Part shown: positions 55,167-64,000 of the stretch, piece after piece
Numbering within the stretch: position 1 is the first letter of the stretch
How the letters are laid out: every line of letters begins with the position of its first letter
NCBI RefSeq assembly: GCF_009764265.1
Contig: NZ_RWIR01000033.1
Span: 1-64,000 of the forward strand
DNA length: 64,000 nt
Reading direction: 5' to 3'
Origin: Pseudomonas sp. PB101
Lineage (GTDB): Bacteria > Pseudomonadota > Gammaproteobacteria > Pseudomonadales > Pseudomonadaceae
Notes under the pieces: generated by a model
What the model was told of the DNA's origin: nothing
Database searches by the model: none
What the model saw: the letters and a program-made list of their open reading frames with translations, nothing else
Position numbers and translations under genes: made by a program

Positions 55167-57221
55167 ATGTCCCACGCCCCTACCCTGCAAAGTTTCATCG
55201 CCGGTCGCTGGATCGGCCAACACGGCGCACAAGTGCTGCGCAGCGCCCTCGACGGCCATGAAATCTTCCGTACCCACGAAGAGCGTCCGGACTTCGCCGA
55301 AGCCATCGAACACGGTCGCCGCCAAGGCATCAGCGGCCTGATGGCACTGGACTTCCAGCAGCGCGCCCAGCGTCTCAAGGCCCTGGCCCTGTACCTGAGC
55401 GAGCGCAAGGAACAGCTCTACGCGATTTCCCACCACAGCGGCGCGACCCGTGCCGACAGCTGGATCGACATCGAAGGCGGCAACAGCACGCTGTTCACCT
55501 ACGCCAGCCTTGGTTCCCGTGAACTGCCCTCGGGCAACGTCGTCCACGAAGGCCCCGCGCTGCAGCTGAGCAAGATGGGCACCTTCGCCGGCACCCACAT
55601 CCTCGTGCCGCGCGGTGGCGTGGCCGTGCACATCAACGCCTTCAACTTCCCGATCTGGGGCATGCTGGAAAAATTCGCGCCGAGCTTCCTCGCCGGCATG
55701 CCGTGCATCGTCAAGCCGGCCAGCGCCACCAGCTACCTGACCGAAGCCGTGGTGCGCCTGATCGATGAATCCGGCCTGTTGCCGGCGGGCAGCCTGCAAC
55801 TGATCATCGGCAGCACCGGCGACCTGCTCGACCGCCTGCAGGGCCAGGACGTGGTGACCTTCACCGGTTCCGCCGACACCGCGGCCAAGCTGCGGGTCAA
55901 CCCGAACCTGATTCGCAACTCGGTGCCGTTCACCGCCGAAGCCGACTCGCTGAACTGCGCGATCCTCGCCCCGGACGTGACCCCGGACGACGAAGAGTTC
56001 GAGCTGTTCATCAAGGAAGTCGCCCGGGAAATGACCACCAAGGCCGGGCAGAAATGCACCGCCATCCGCCGCGCCATCGTCCCGGCCAAGCACATCGACG
56101 CAGTCGCTACTCGCCTGCGTGATCGCCTGGCCAAGGTAGTGGTCGGCGATCCGTCGGTGGAAGGCGTGCGCATGGGTGCACTGGCTTCCCACGACCAGCA
56201 GAAGGACGTGGCCGAGCGTCTGGAAGCCCTGTTGCAGAGCAGCGACATGCTGTTCGGCGCCCGCGACGGTTTCGAACCCCGTGGTGTAAATGTCGACAAA
56301 GGTGCGTTCTTCGCCCCGACCCTGTTGCAGGCCCGCGACCCGCATGCCGAAGGCGGCGCCCACGACATCGAAGCGTTTGGTCCGGTCAGCACCCTGATGG
56401 CCTACGACGATCTGGACGAAGCGCTGGCCCTGGCCGCTCGCGGCAAAGGCAGCCTGGTGGCCAGCCTGGTGACCAAGGATCCGCAGATCGCCGCCAAGGC
56501 GATTCCGGTGGCGGCAGCCCTGCACGGGCGCCTGCTGGTGCTGGATCGCAACTGCGCCGGCGAATCCACCGGCCACGGCTCGCCGCTGCCGCAACTCAAG
56601 CACGGTGGCCCGGGTCGCGCCGGCGGCGGTGAGGAGCTCGGCGGCCTGCGCGCGGTGAAGCACTACCTGCAACGCGCCGCGGTGCAAGGTTCGCCGACCA
56701 TGCTGGCGGCGGTCACCGGCGAGTTCGTGCGCGGCGCCAAGGTCATCGAAACCGACGTGCATCCGTTCCGTCGCCACTTCCAGGACCTGCAGATCGGCGA
56801 ATCGCTGCTGACTCACCGCCGCACCGTCACCGAGGCGGACCTGGTGAACTTCGGCTGCCTGTCGGGCGACCACTTCTACATGCACTTCGACGACATCGCC
56901 GCCAAGGAATCGCAGTTCGGCAAGCGCATCGCCCACGGCTACTTCGTACTGTCGGCCGCGGCTGGCCTGTTCGTCTCCCCAGGCGTCGGCCCGGTGCTGG
57001 CCAACTACGGCCTCGACACCCTGCGCTTCATCAACCCGGTGGGCATCGGCGACACCATCCAGGCGCGCCTGACCTGCAAGCGCAAAATCGACCAGGGCAA
57101 GAAGAGCCCGCAGGGCGTTCCGCAAGGGGTGGTGGCTTGGGATGTGGAAGTGACCAACCAGTTGGGAGAGTTGGTGGCGAGCTATGACATTCTCACCTTG
57201 GTCGTAAAACGCGAAGACTGA
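55167..57221 (+). CDS. paaZ: Bifunctional oxepin-CoA hydrolase / semialdehyde dehydrogenase PaaZ
   Basis: A 684-aa fusion. The N-terminal NADP-dependent aldehyde dehydrogenase (about residues 1-520) carries Glu in FTAEADSLN and the catalytic Cys in [10 protein letters not shown]; the C-terminal MaoC hotdog hydratase (about 545-684) carries the Asp/His pair in [12 protein letters not shown]. It opens the oxepin ring and oxidises the resulting aldehyde. AGGAG precedes the start; an in-frame GTG one codon upstream is less likely. It is the last paa gene in the window. Confidence 0.95.
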   Translation: MSHAPTLQSFIAGRWIGQHGAQVLRSALDGHEIFRTHEERPDFAEAIEHGRRQGISGLMALDFQQRAQRLKALALYLSERKEQLYAISHHSGATRADSWIDIEGGNSTLFTYASLGSRELPSGNVVHEGPALQLSKMGTFAGTHILVPRGGVAVHINAFNFPIWGMLEKFAPSFLAGMPCIVKPASATSYLTEAVVRLIDESGLLPAGSLQLIIGSTGDLLDRLQGQDVVTFTGSADTAAKLRVNPNLIRNSVPFTAEADSLNCAILAPDVTPDDEEFELFIKEVAREMTTKAGQKCTAIRRAIVPAKHIDAVATRLRDRLAKVVVGDPSVEGVRMGALASHDQQKDVAERLEALLQSSDMLFGARDGFEPRGVNVDKGAFFAPTLLQARDPHAEGGAHDIEAFGPVSTLMAYDDLDEALALAARGKGSLVASLVTKDPQIAAKAIPVAAALHGRLLVLDRNCAGESTGHGSPLPQLKHGGPGRAGGGEELGGLRAVKHYLQRAAVQGSPTMLAAVTGEFVRGAKVIETDVHPFRRHFQDLQIGESLLTHRRTVTEADLVNFGCLSGDHFYMHFDDIAAKESQFGKRIAHGYFVLSAAAGLFVSPGVGPVLANYGLDTLRFINPVGIGDTIQARLTCKRKIDQGKKSPQGVPQGVVAWDVEVTNQLGELVASYDILTLVVKRED

Positions 57222-57257
57222 TTTTCATCCGGAATCTCTGTGGGCTGTGCTGGCCTC

Positions 57258-57424
57258 ATCGCGGGCAAGCCCGCTCCCACAGGGTTCTCGGCTGGATAAA
57301 AAATCTGCGGCACCCACAAATCACTGTAGGAGCAAGCTTGCTCGCGATGGACGTGAACAATGGCACGCGCTTTCAGGATGAACGCGGTGCTCTTGGTTTT
57401 TTCGCGAGCAGGCTCGCTCCTACA
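57258..57424. repeat. Single REP followed by a paired REP
   Basis: A lone CATCGCGGGCAAGCCCGCTCCCACA arm lies at 57258-57282. A pair follows at 57325-57424 (TGTAGGAGCAAGCTTGCTCG ... GAGCAGGCTCGCTCCTACA) whose spacer has a diverged copy of the array middle segment (GATGGACGTGAACAATGGCACG). Confidence 0.85.
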
Positions 57425-57442
57425 GTTGATCTGCGTTGCCTG

Positions 57443-58294
57443 CTAATGCTTGCGCAGCCACTCGATAAACAGCGCAAACAACTCCGACTGCGAACCCACC
57501 TCCAGTTTCAGGTACAGGTTCTTGCGGTGCATGCGCACGGTTTCCGGTGAGATGCTCATCTGGCTCGCCGTGGATTTCACCGAATGCCCACGCAGGATCA
57601 TGTGCGCCACTTGCCGCTCGCGCTCGGTGAGCAAGTCACTGCCGAAATGCTCGAACGCCGACTGCACCCGGTGCTTGAGATCATCGCGCAGGCCCTGGTC
57701 TTTATCGCACTGGATCTCGTGACTGCGCAGCATCCCGCGCTGACTGAATTCGCTGATGAATTCACGCACCAGCGGTTCCACGGCGCGCAGCAGGTTCAAC
57801 TGTTCGGCGCTCAGGCATTCGCCGCCGAAGCCCTGATAGAGGCTGACGGAAATCTTCGTGTCATTGCCGATATCAACGATGTAGTAGCTGTCTTCCGAGC
57901 AGCCCGCCTTCAGGTAATAGGACTTGTAGTAGTCACTGTCGAAGAAGTTGTCCGGGGCAATTTCCTCCAGGTGATAGAACCCTTGCGCCAGCCCCTGCTC
58001 CACCGCCAGGCAGAACGGATCAAGCAAATAGCCCCCGGCAAAATAGCGCTCAAGAATCGAGACCTGATACTCCTGGGCAATCCCGCGTTGATGCAGTAGC
58101 TGCGGTGCGCGGTCCTTGCGCTCCAGGCTGATCATCATCGACTCGACGGATACCAGCTGCGCCAAGGCCGACGCCAGGTGTTGCAGGGCGTCGGGCTCAT
58201 CGATATGGGCGAATGCCTCGCGCATTCCCCCATGCCATTTGTGCAATGCCCCGAAGGGCATCGCGATCAGCGTATCGTCGTCTGGTTTGTTCAT
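57443..58294 (-). CDS. LuxR-family transcriptional regulator
   Basis: A 283-aa protein. The C-terminal LuxR helix-turn-helix (LTERERQVAHMILRGHSVKSTASQMSISPETVRMHRKNLYLKLEV region, about residues 220-265) is clear. The N-terminal part has a GAF/autoinducer-like feel but lacks the conserved Trp/Tyr/Asp set of acyl-homoserine-lactone receptors, so quorum sensing is unlikely. It lies 53 bp downstream of the aminotransferase gene on the same strand and probably regulates that amine-catabolic operon. Confidence 0.83.
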   Translation of the reverse strand: MNKPDDDTLIAMPFGALHKWHGGMREAFAHIDEPDALQHLASALAQLVSVESMMISLERKDRAPQLLHQRGIAQEYQVSILERYFAGGYLLDPFCLAVEQGLAQGFYHLEEIAPDNFFDSDYYKSYYLKAGCSEDSYYIVDIGNDTKISVSLYQGFGGECLSAEQLNLLRAVEPLVREFISEFSQRGMLRSHEIQCDKDQGLRDDLKHRVQSAFEHFGSDLLTERERQVAHMILRGHSVKSTASQMSISPETVRMHRKNLYLKLEVGSQSELFALFIEWLRKH

Positions 58295-58347
58295 GCCCCG
58301 CAGTCTAGCGGGAGTACAGCCCCTTGGTAACAGCCTGTGTGGCGAAT

Positions 58348-59766
58348 TCATTGGCCGCCATACTGACCGCTGGCCTGAAGCTCCGCTGCCACTTCGACAA
58401 TGCATTCGCGCAGGGTCTCGACGATTTCATCGACCTGGGCAAACGTCAGGATCAGCGGCGGCGACATCACGTTGAGGTGCATGATCGGCCGCACCAGCAA
58501 GCCCCGGGTTTGCGCTCGGGAGTGAATCATCTCGCCAATGTTGATCTCGTCGGCAAACAATTCCTTGGTGCGCTTGTCCGCGACGAACTCAACGCAGGCC
58601 ATCAGTTTCAGGCAGCGCACATCCCCCACCAGCGGCAAGTCGCGCAGGGTTGCCAGGCGCTCCTCCAGATAAGCGCCCACCGTGTCGACATGGGCCAGCA
58701 GGTTTTCCCGCTCGATGATTTCGATGTTCTTCAGCGCCGCCGTGCAGCACACCGGGTGACCGCTGTAGGTAAAGCCGTGGGTGAAGCAGCGGCCCTTGCC
58801 CGGTTCGGCGATGACTTTCCAGATGCGGTCGGAAAAGATGCACGCGCCCAGCGGCAGGTAGGCCGAGGTCAGGCCCTTGGCGGTGGTGATGATGTCCGGC
58901 TGCACGTCGAACACATCATAGGAGGCGAAGAACTTGCCCAGGCGCCCGAACGAGGTCACCACTTCGTCGGCGACGAACAGGATGTCGTAGCGCTGGCAGA
59001 CGTCCCACATGCGCTTGAGATAGCCCCGTGGCGGAATGATCACCCCGCCCGAGCCCATGATCGGCTCGGCGAAAAAACCGGCGACCTTGTCCGCGCCGAT
59101 CGAGAGGATCTTGTCTTCGAATTCCTTGACCAGGAACTCGAGGAACTGTGCCTCGTCCATGCCGTCCGGCGCGCGGTACGGGTTCGGGTTGGAGACGTGG
59201 TGGATCAGCGGGTTGGCGTAATCGAACTCCGGCACGCGGTCGGCGGCCTTGTTGCCGATCGACATGGTCAGGGTGGTGGAGCCGTGATAGGCATTGAACC
59301 GGGCGATGACGTGCTTCTTCTCGGGTTTGCCACGGCAGTTCTGGTAGTACTGGATCAGCCGGTAGGCGGTGTCCACGGCGGTGGAGCCGCCGGTGGTGAG
59401 GAACACATGGTCGAGGTCGCCGGGGGCCAGGCTGGCGAGTTTTTCGCACAGCTGGATCGCCACGTTGTTGGACATATCGGAGAACGGATTGGAGTAGGCC
59501 AGCTGGCGCACCTGATCGGCGATGGCCTCGGCCATTTCCTCGCGGCCCAGGCCGATGTTGGTGCACCACATGCCGCCCACCGCATCAAGGAAGCGGTTGC
59601 CCTGGGTGTCGTAGATGTAGGCGCCATCACCGGCGACGATGTTCAACGAGCCCTGCTCCGCGTGTTCGTCGAACACGTGATAGCCATGCATATGGTGAGC
59701 CTTGTCGGCCTTGACCAGCCGGGACTCGTCCGCTGGGGAGAAAACGGTGCGTGTTGGCGTCGCCAT
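58348..59766 (-). CDS. Class III PLP aminotransferase (SpuC-like)
   Basis: A 472-aa omega-aminotransferase. The PLP lysine is in TTAKGLTSAYLPLGA; DEVVTSFGRLGKFF and GGSTAVDTAYRL are the class III signatures. It resembles the polyamine/beta-alanine:pyruvate aminotransferases of Pseudomonas (SpuC group). The genes around it, a polyamine-type binding protein 41 bp upstream and a LuxR regulator downstream, suggest amine catabolism. The exact amine is not predictable. Confidence 0.85.
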   Translation of the reverse strand: MATPTRTVFSPADESRLVKADKAHHMHGYHVFDEHAEQGSLNIVAGDGAYIYDTQGNRFLDAVGGMWCTNIGLGREEMAEAIADQVRQLAYSNPFSDMSNNVAIQLCEKLASLAPGDLDHVFLTTGGSTAVDTAYRLIQYYQNCRGKPEKKHVIARFNAYHGSTTLTMSIGNKAADRVPEFDYANPLIHHVSNPNPYRAPDGMDEAQFLEFLVKEFEDKILSIGADKVAGFFAEPIMGSGGVIIPPRGYLKRMWDVCQRYDILFVADEVVTSFGRLGKFFASYDVFDVQPDIITTAKGLTSAYLPLGACIFSDRIWKVIAEPGKGRCFTHGFTYSGHPVCCTAALKNIEIIERENLLAHVDTVGAYLEERLATLRDLPLVGDVRCLKLMACVEFVADKRTKELFADEINIGEMIHSRAQTRGLLVRPIMHLNVMSPPLILTFAQVDEIVETLRECIVEVAAELQASGQYGGQ

Positions 59767-59807
59767 AAATAAACCTCTAACCGAAATTGACTAACGATCG
59801 AAACAAA

Positions 59808-60914
59808 TCAGATGCCGCTTTTCACGGTGCTCCAGACCCGGGTGATCGCCCGCATGTCCTTGGCGTCCTGGGTCTTCTGCGGGAACAGGCGCTCGCGGGT
59901 CTGTGCATCGGGGTAGATCGCCGGGTTGTCGCGCACAGCGGCGTTCAACAACGGCGTGGCCGCCGCGTTGCTGTTGGCGTAGTTGATGTAATCGCTCACA
60001 TCGGCCATCACCTGCGGCTGCATCAGGTATTCGAGGAACTTGTGGGCATTGGCGACGTGTGTCGCATCGGCCGGGATGTACATGTTGTCGAACCAGATCA
60101 GCGAGCCTTCCTTGGGAATGAAGTAGGCCAGGTCGATCTTCTTCTTGGCTTCGGCGGCGCGGGCCATGGCGGTGGCGTAGTCGCCGGACCAGGTCATGGC
60201 CATGCACACGTCGCCGTTGGGCAGGCTGGTCAGGTAGTTGACCGAGTCGAACTTGCGGATGTAGGGCCGCACCGACAGCAACAGTTCCTGGGCGGCTTTC
60301 AGATCCTCCGGTGCGGCGCTTCTCGGGTCGCGCCCCAGGTAAGTCAAGGCCATGGGGATGACTTCGGTCGGGGCGTCGAGCAGGGTCACGCCGCAGTCGG
60401 CGAAGCGCGAGACGATTTTCGGGTCGAAGATCATCGCCAGCGAGCCGATCGGCGCGTCCGGCATGCGCTCCTTGATCTTGTCGACGTTGTAGGTCACGCC
60501 GTTGCTGCCCCAGGTGTACGGCGCAGAGTACTGGGTGCCCGGGTCATAGCCCTGCAGGTCCTCGAGGATCTGCGGATCCAGGTTGGTCCAGCCCGGCAAC
60601 TGCTTTTTATCCAGCGGCTGGAACACCTTGGCCTTGATCAGCGGCGGCGCCAGGGAGGCATTCAACACGATCAGGTCATAACCGGAATGGCCGGTGAGCA
60701 ATTTGGCCTGCACCGTTTCATACGAATCGAAAGTGTCGTAGACCACCTTGATACCGGTGGCCTTTTCGAAATCGGCGATGGTTTTTTCACCGATGTAGTC
60801 CGCCCAGTTGTACAGCCGCAGCGTATTGCCGCCGTCCACTTGAGCGGCGTAGGCGTTCAATGTCAGCGGTACAACAAACAGACTGGAAATCACCTTAAGC
60901 AGTGTCTTGCCCAT
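59808..60914 (-). CDS. Polyamine ABC transporter substrate-binding protein (SpuD/PotF-like)
   Basis: A 368-aa periplasmic binding protein with a signal peptide ending AYA (about residue 24). Ligand-site segments LRLYNWADYIG (Trp), TFDSYETVQAKL (Ser-Tyr) and YINYANSNAAATP follow PotF/SpuD. It is first in a minus-strand operon with the aminotransferase. No permease or ATPase genes accompany it in the window, so it must share another transporter or act as a sensor. Confidence 0.87.
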   Translation of the reverse strand: MGKTLLKVISSLFVVPLTLNAYAAQVDGGNTLRLYNWADYIGEKTIADFEKATGIKVVYDTFDSYETVQAKLLTGHSGYDLIVLNASLAPPLIKAKVFQPLDKKQLPGWTNLDPQILEDLQGYDPGTQYSAPYTWGSNGVTYNVDKIKERMPDAPIGSLAMIFDPKIVSRFADCGVTLLDAPTEVIPMALTYLGRDPRSAAPEDLKAAQELLLSVRPYIRKFDSVNYLTSLPNGDVCMAMTWSGDYATAMARAAEAKKKIDLAYFIPKEGSLIWFDNMYIPADATHVANAHKFLEYLMQPQVMADVSDYINYANSNAAATPLLNAAVRDNPAIYPDAQTRERLFPQKTQDAKDMRAITRVWSTVKSGI

Positions 60915-61128
60915 AGCAAATGCACCTTATAGCGAGTTCGGCTCTGGATGAGCGGATGCCCTCACTATTGGTCGATTCAGCCGGCGCAACCATACCCCGA
61001 ATGGGTGTGTGTCGTTTTTGGCACACCGGCATGGCAAAAAGCGGCAGCGCAGTTGAACCGTTTTGCCATAGATCGGGGTGGGTCCGGCGCTTAAAGTGGC
61101 AGCCTGAACCGACCCTGCGGAGCCTGCG

Positions 61129-61911
61129 ATGACAGATTTGATCAAACACGAGCAACGCGACGGCGTGTTGACGCTGACCATCGACCGCCCGGACAAGCTC
61201 AACGCGCTGAACAACGCCATGTACACGCGACTGGCCGACCTGCTGCAGGCCGCCGACGAAGACGAGCAGACCGGCGTGATCATCATCACGGGCGGCCCGA
61301 CCTGCTTCACCAGCGGCAATGACCTGGTGGACTTCCTGCAGAATCCGCCGACTCATCTGGACGCCCCGGCGTTCCACTTGATGAAAGTCGTCACGCGCCT
61401 GCAAAAGCCGCTGGTCGCGGCAGTCTGCGGAGCGGCCATCGGCATCGGCACTACATTGCTGCTGCATTGCGACCAGGTGCTGGTCACCCGCAACGCCAAG
61501 CTGCGCATGCCGTTCGTCAACATCGGCCTGTGCCCGGAGTTCGGCGCCAGCCTGCTGCTGCCACGCCGGCTCGGCCATGCCCGCGCTGCGAGCCTGCTGC
61601 TGTTGGGCAACGGCCTGGACGGCAACGAAGCGGTCAATTGGGGCATTGCCAACGAAGCGTTTGACGACGGCGAGCAATGCCTGGCGGCGGCCCTCAAGAT
61701 CGCCCAGCGCTTCCTGGCCATGCCCCAGCAAGCCTTGCGCCAGTCCCGTCAGTTGATGAAACAGGGGTCCCTGGCCGAACTGGAAGCCACCCTGCGCGAA
61801 GAAAACACGCTGTTCATCCAGCGCCTGAACACCGACGAGGCGAAAACCGCCTTGAACGCCCTGCTCAATCGCAGTACAGACAAGAATCCACCGAAAGGAA
61901 ACCAGTCATGA
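61129..61911 (+). CDS. Enoyl-CoA hydratase/isomerase family protein
   Basis: A 260-aa crotonase. The oxyanion segments are CFTSGNDLVDF and CGAAIGIGTTLLLHCD; the catalytic-loop region reads NIGLCPEFGASLLLP, with Glu at only one of the two usual positions, which favours isomerase-type or uncertain activity. Its stop overlaps the ATG of the thiolase (ATGA). It is divergent from the SpuD-like gene across 214 bp in which no gene or clear operator was seen. Confidence 0.85.
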   Translation: MTDLIKHEQRDGVLTLTIDRPDKLNALNNAMYTRLADLLQAADEDEQTGVIIITGGPTCFTSGNDLVDFLQNPPTHLDAPAFHLMKVVTRLQKPLVAAVCGAAIGIGTTLLLHCDQVLVTRNAKLRMPFVNIGLCPEFGASLLLPRRLGHARAASLLLLGNGLDGNEAVNWGIANEAFDDGEQCLAAALKIAQRFLAMPQQALRQSRQLMKQGSLAELEATLREENTLFIQRLNTDEAKTALNALLNRSTDKNPPKGNQS

Positions 61912-63089
61912 ACACTCCAGAAATCTACGTCGTCAGCGCCGCCCGTACCGCCATCGGTACCTTCGGCGGTTCGCTCAAGGACGTGCCACTGGCCGACCTC
62001 GCGACCACGGCCGTAAAGGCCGCCCTGGAGCGCGCAGCCGTGGACCCGGCGCTCGTCGGCCATCTGGTGATGGGCAACGTGATCCCGACCGAAACCCGCG
62101 ATGCCTACATCTCCCGCGTCGCGGCGATGAACGCCGGCATCCCGAAGGAAACCCCGGCCTACAACGTCAACCGCCTGTGCGGTTCGGGCCTGCAGGCGAT
62201 CATCAACGCCGCCCAGACCCTGATGCTTGGCGATGCCGACATCGTCGTCGGTGCCGGCGCCGAATCCATGAGCCGCGGCCCGTACCTGATGCCGTCCGCC
62301 CGTTGGGGTTCGCGCATGGGCAACGCCCAGGTCATCGACTACATGCTCGGCATCCTGCATGACCCGTTCCATGGCATCCACATGGGCATCACCGCCGAGA
62401 ACGTCGCCGCGCGCAACGGCATCACCCGCGAAATGCAGGACGCCCTGGCGCTGGAAGACCAGAAACGCGCGGCCCACGCGATTGCCAACGGCCACTTCAG
62501 CGAGCAGATCGCGACCGTGGAAATCCAGGATCGTAAAGGCGTCAAACTGTTCAGCGTCGACGAGCACCCACGCGCCACGTCCCTGGAACAGCTGGCGGCG
62601 ATGAAGCCGGCGTTCAAGAAGGATGGTTCGGTCACCGCCGGTAACGCCTCGGGCCTCAACGACGGTGCCGCCGCACTGGTCATGGCCAGCGGCAACGCGG
62701 TCCAGGCCAACAACCTTAAACCCCTCGCCCGTCTGGTCAGCTACGCCCACGCCGGCGTCGAGCCGGAATTCATGGGCCTTGGCCCGATCCCGGCCACCCG
62801 CCTGGCACTCAAGCGCGCCGGCCTGACCGTCGCCGACCTCGACGTGATCGAAGCCAACATCGCCTTCGCCGCCCAGGCCTGCGCCGTCAGCCAGGAACTC
62901 GATCTTGACCCGGCCAAGGTCAACCCGAACGGTTCGGGCATCGCCCTGGGTCATCCGGTGGGCGCCACCGGCGCAATCATCGCCACCAAGGCCATCCACG
63001 AACTGCACCGCACCGGCGGCCGTTACGCGCTGGTGACCATGTGCATCGGTGGTGGGCAGGGGATTGCGGCGATTTTCGAGCGGGTCTAA
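61908..63089 (+). CDS. Acetyl-CoA C-acyltransferase (thiolase II)
   Basis: A 393-aa thiolase with the acyl Cys in NRLCGSGLQ, His in LGHPVGATG and the second Cys in CIGGGQG. The loop that normally reads NEAFAAQ is NIAFAAQ here: Asn is kept and Glu is Ile. It overlaps the crotonase gene by 4 bp, and a strong terminator follows. The pair looks like a small beta-oxidation module, but the substrate is unknown. The start at 61908 is preceded by AAAGGAAA. Confidence 0.88.
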   Translation: MNTPEIYVVSAARTAIGTFGGSLKDVPLADLATTAVKAALERAAVDPALVGHLVMGNVIPTETRDAYISRVAAMNAGIPKETPAYNVNRLCGSGLQAIINAAQTLMLGDADIVVGAGAESMSRGPYLMPSARWGSRMGNAQVIDYMLGILHDPFHGIHMGITAENVAARNGITREMQDALALEDQKRAAHAIANGHFSEQIATVEIQDRKGVKLFSVDEHPRATSLEQLAAMKPAFKKDGSVTAGNASGLNDGAAALVMASGNAVQANNLKPLARLVSYAHAGVEPEFMGLGPIPATRLALKRAGLTVADLDVIEANIAFAAQACAVSQELDLDPAKVNPNGSGIALGHPVGATGAIIATKAIHELHRTGGRYALVTMCIGGGQGIAAIFERV

Positions 63090-63098
63090 GCAATAGCC

Positions 63099-63139
63099 AA
63101 AAAAAGGCCGGTGATCGCGCAGATCACCGGCCTTTTTTT
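63099..63139. terminator. Strong bidirectional terminator
   Basis: A 14-bp stem AAAGGCCGGTGATC / GATCACCGGCCTTT (63103-63116, 63122-63135) with a GCGCA loop, flanked by A- and T-runs. It ends the thiolase operon and may also serve the convergent MFS gene. Confidence 0.93.
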
Positions 63140-63230
63140 CATTTCCGCGCGCCGATTGTTTGATGGCTTTTATCCGCGAACGGTTCGTAATCCGTCATTA
63201 CCGCAGCCGCGGCAAGAAACCTCGGGATGA

Positions 63231-64000
63231 CTAGGTCTTTTGTGGCTTGATCCACGCCAACATCCAGGCCACCACCGCACATACCATCAAGGTCGCGCCC
63301 AGTGCCTGCCCCCAGGCCGCCAAGATCAGCCCGCCACCGATCAACAGGTAATACAGCAACCCAAACAGCGCGCCGGCCGTACCCAGTCGATCACCGTAGT
63401 TGACCAAGGCCGAACCGAGGATGTTCGGGATCGCCATGCCGAAAGCCAGCACCACCAACACCATTGCCAGCACGAAAAGCACACGGTCCTCCATCAGCCA
63501 GACGAAACCGGCACCCACCAACATCAGTAGACCAGAGGCCTGGATCAGCTGTGCACCACTCCAGCCTCGTTGCAGCAGGCGTTTATTGAGCGCGGCCCCA
63601 AGGCCGGAGCCCAGGGCCAGGATGACGCCACTGTAGCCGAACATTTGCGCACTCAGCCCCAGCCGCTCAAACATGAAGGGCGCCAGGCTGTAGTAGCTGA
63701 ACAGGCCGATGTTGAAGACTGCCACCAGTAACGTCGAACGCCAGATATCGCGATCCCGGAGCATTTGCCACAGCGTCTCGAACAGCGCCGGCGAAGCCAC
63801 AGGCTGAGGTCGGGTTTCCGGCAAAACCCGCAGGCACCAGCACCACAGTCCAACCGATAGCAGCAGGAGCCCTCCCGGCACGCCTGGAAAACCGAAGCCT
63901 TGTACCAGGCTTGCTCCGGCGAACAGCCCGATGGCCGGGCTGGCGGCCAGTGCGATGCCCATGAGCGAAAACACCTGGGCCAGTGCCACCCCCTTGAAGC
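63231..64000 (-). CDS. MFS transporter (Bcr/CflA-like), 5' end beyond window
   Basis: The C-terminal ~256 residues of an MFS permease; the frame is still open at the window edge (FKGVALAQVFSLMG), so the GTG at 63989 is not the true start. Six to eight TM helices are visible, with a long cytoplasmic loop (LPETRPQP) at the centre, as in Bcr/CflA drug-resistance or YdhP-type permeases. The substrate is unknown. It is convergent with the thiolase operon. Confidence 0.82.
   Translation of the reverse strand, partial: FKGVALAQVFSLMGIALAASPAIGLFAGASLVQGFGFPGVPGGLLLLSVGLWCWCLRVLPETRPQPVASPALFETLWQMLRDRDIWRSTLLVAVFNIGLFSYYSLAPFMFERLGLSAQMFGYSGVILALGSGLGAALNKRLLQRGWSGAQLIQASGLLMLVGAGFVWLMEDRVLFVLAMVLVVLAFGMAIPNILGSALVNYGDRLGTAGALFGLLYYLLIGGGLILAAWGQALGATLMVCAVVAWMLAWIKPQKT

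Noticed and set aside
58324..59772. 482-codon antisense frame over the aminotransferase
   Set aside because: Shadow of a class III aminotransferase with the PLP-lysine motif on the minus strand; the antisense protein is low-complexity His/Val/Gly-rich.
60960..61080. Sigma-54-type promoter (TTGGCACACCGGCATGGC)
   Set aside because: The GG and GC elements are not at the required 10-bp spacing on either strand.

Overview
The window looks like a chromosomal segment of a Pseudomonas of the P. fluorescens group. The support is: GC-rich codon use throughout, many paired Pseudomonas-type REP elements (GTGGGAGCGAGC / GTAGGAGCTGGC palindromes) in almost every long intergenic gap, and gene sets typical of the genus (fecIRA, selDU, complete paa pathway, tynA-feaR, OprD porin, several MCPs). 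No rRNA, tRNA, phage, plasmid or CRISPR locus was seen. All functional calls are from reading the translated sequence and from memory of the families; no search was run.

Layout. 1-500: tandem REP (BIME-like) array. 0.5-12 kb: DUF1615-type lipoprotein, a TonB receptor with a Fur-box-like site followed by a flavin monooxygenase, YfcG-like GST, exported histidine phosphatase, selD-selU, a medium-chain oxidoreductase and an AraC regulator. 12-13.7 kb: small genes (DUF6555-like, a hypothetical, a 51-aa metallothionein) and a papain-family protein that has lost its catalytic residues, beside an AT-rich palindrome. 13.7-30.6 kb: two chemoreceptors around a Na+/H+ antiporter-family permease, an MHS transporter, a two-component system with two tandem PepSY proteins, patatin-like protein, queD, an Asp-nucleophile alpha/beta hydrolase, a CodA-like deaminase, a DapF-like protein with both catalytic cysteines replaced by serine, and an MFS permease. 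30.7-34.8 kb: fecA-fecR-fecI ferric-citrate system. 35-57 kb: aromatic amine and phenylacetate catabolism. 57-61 kb: SpuD/PotF-like binding protein, class III aminotransferase and LuxR regulator. 61-63.1 kb: enoyl-CoA hydratase and thiolase. The window ends inside an MFS gene.

How the genes work together. TynA (periplasmic copper amine oxidase, activated by FeaR) would turn phenylethylamine-type amines into aryl acetaldehydes; the aldehyde dehydrogenase that makes phenylacetate (FeaB) is not in the window. Phenylacetate enters through an OprD-type porin and an ActP-like symporter, is activated by PaaK, epoxidised by PaaABC(D)E, isomerised by PaaG, ring-opened and oxidised by PaaZ, and beta-oxidised by PaaF, PaaH and PaaJ to acetyl-CoA and succinyl-CoA; PaaI removes dead-end CoA esters. 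PaaX probably represses the set: a GYGATAC-type motif recurs upstream of paaY/paaF and paaA. The paa genes are split into two plus-strand blocks by a terminator, a six-copy 125-bp REP array and a probable dispersed element.

Most worth a second look: the catalytically dead cathepsin-L-like protein (12862-13614), the Ser/Ser DapF homologue (28323-29315), the two distant tandem arrays that share the same core unit, the PepSY pair coupled to a two-component system, and the shared GYGATAC motif.
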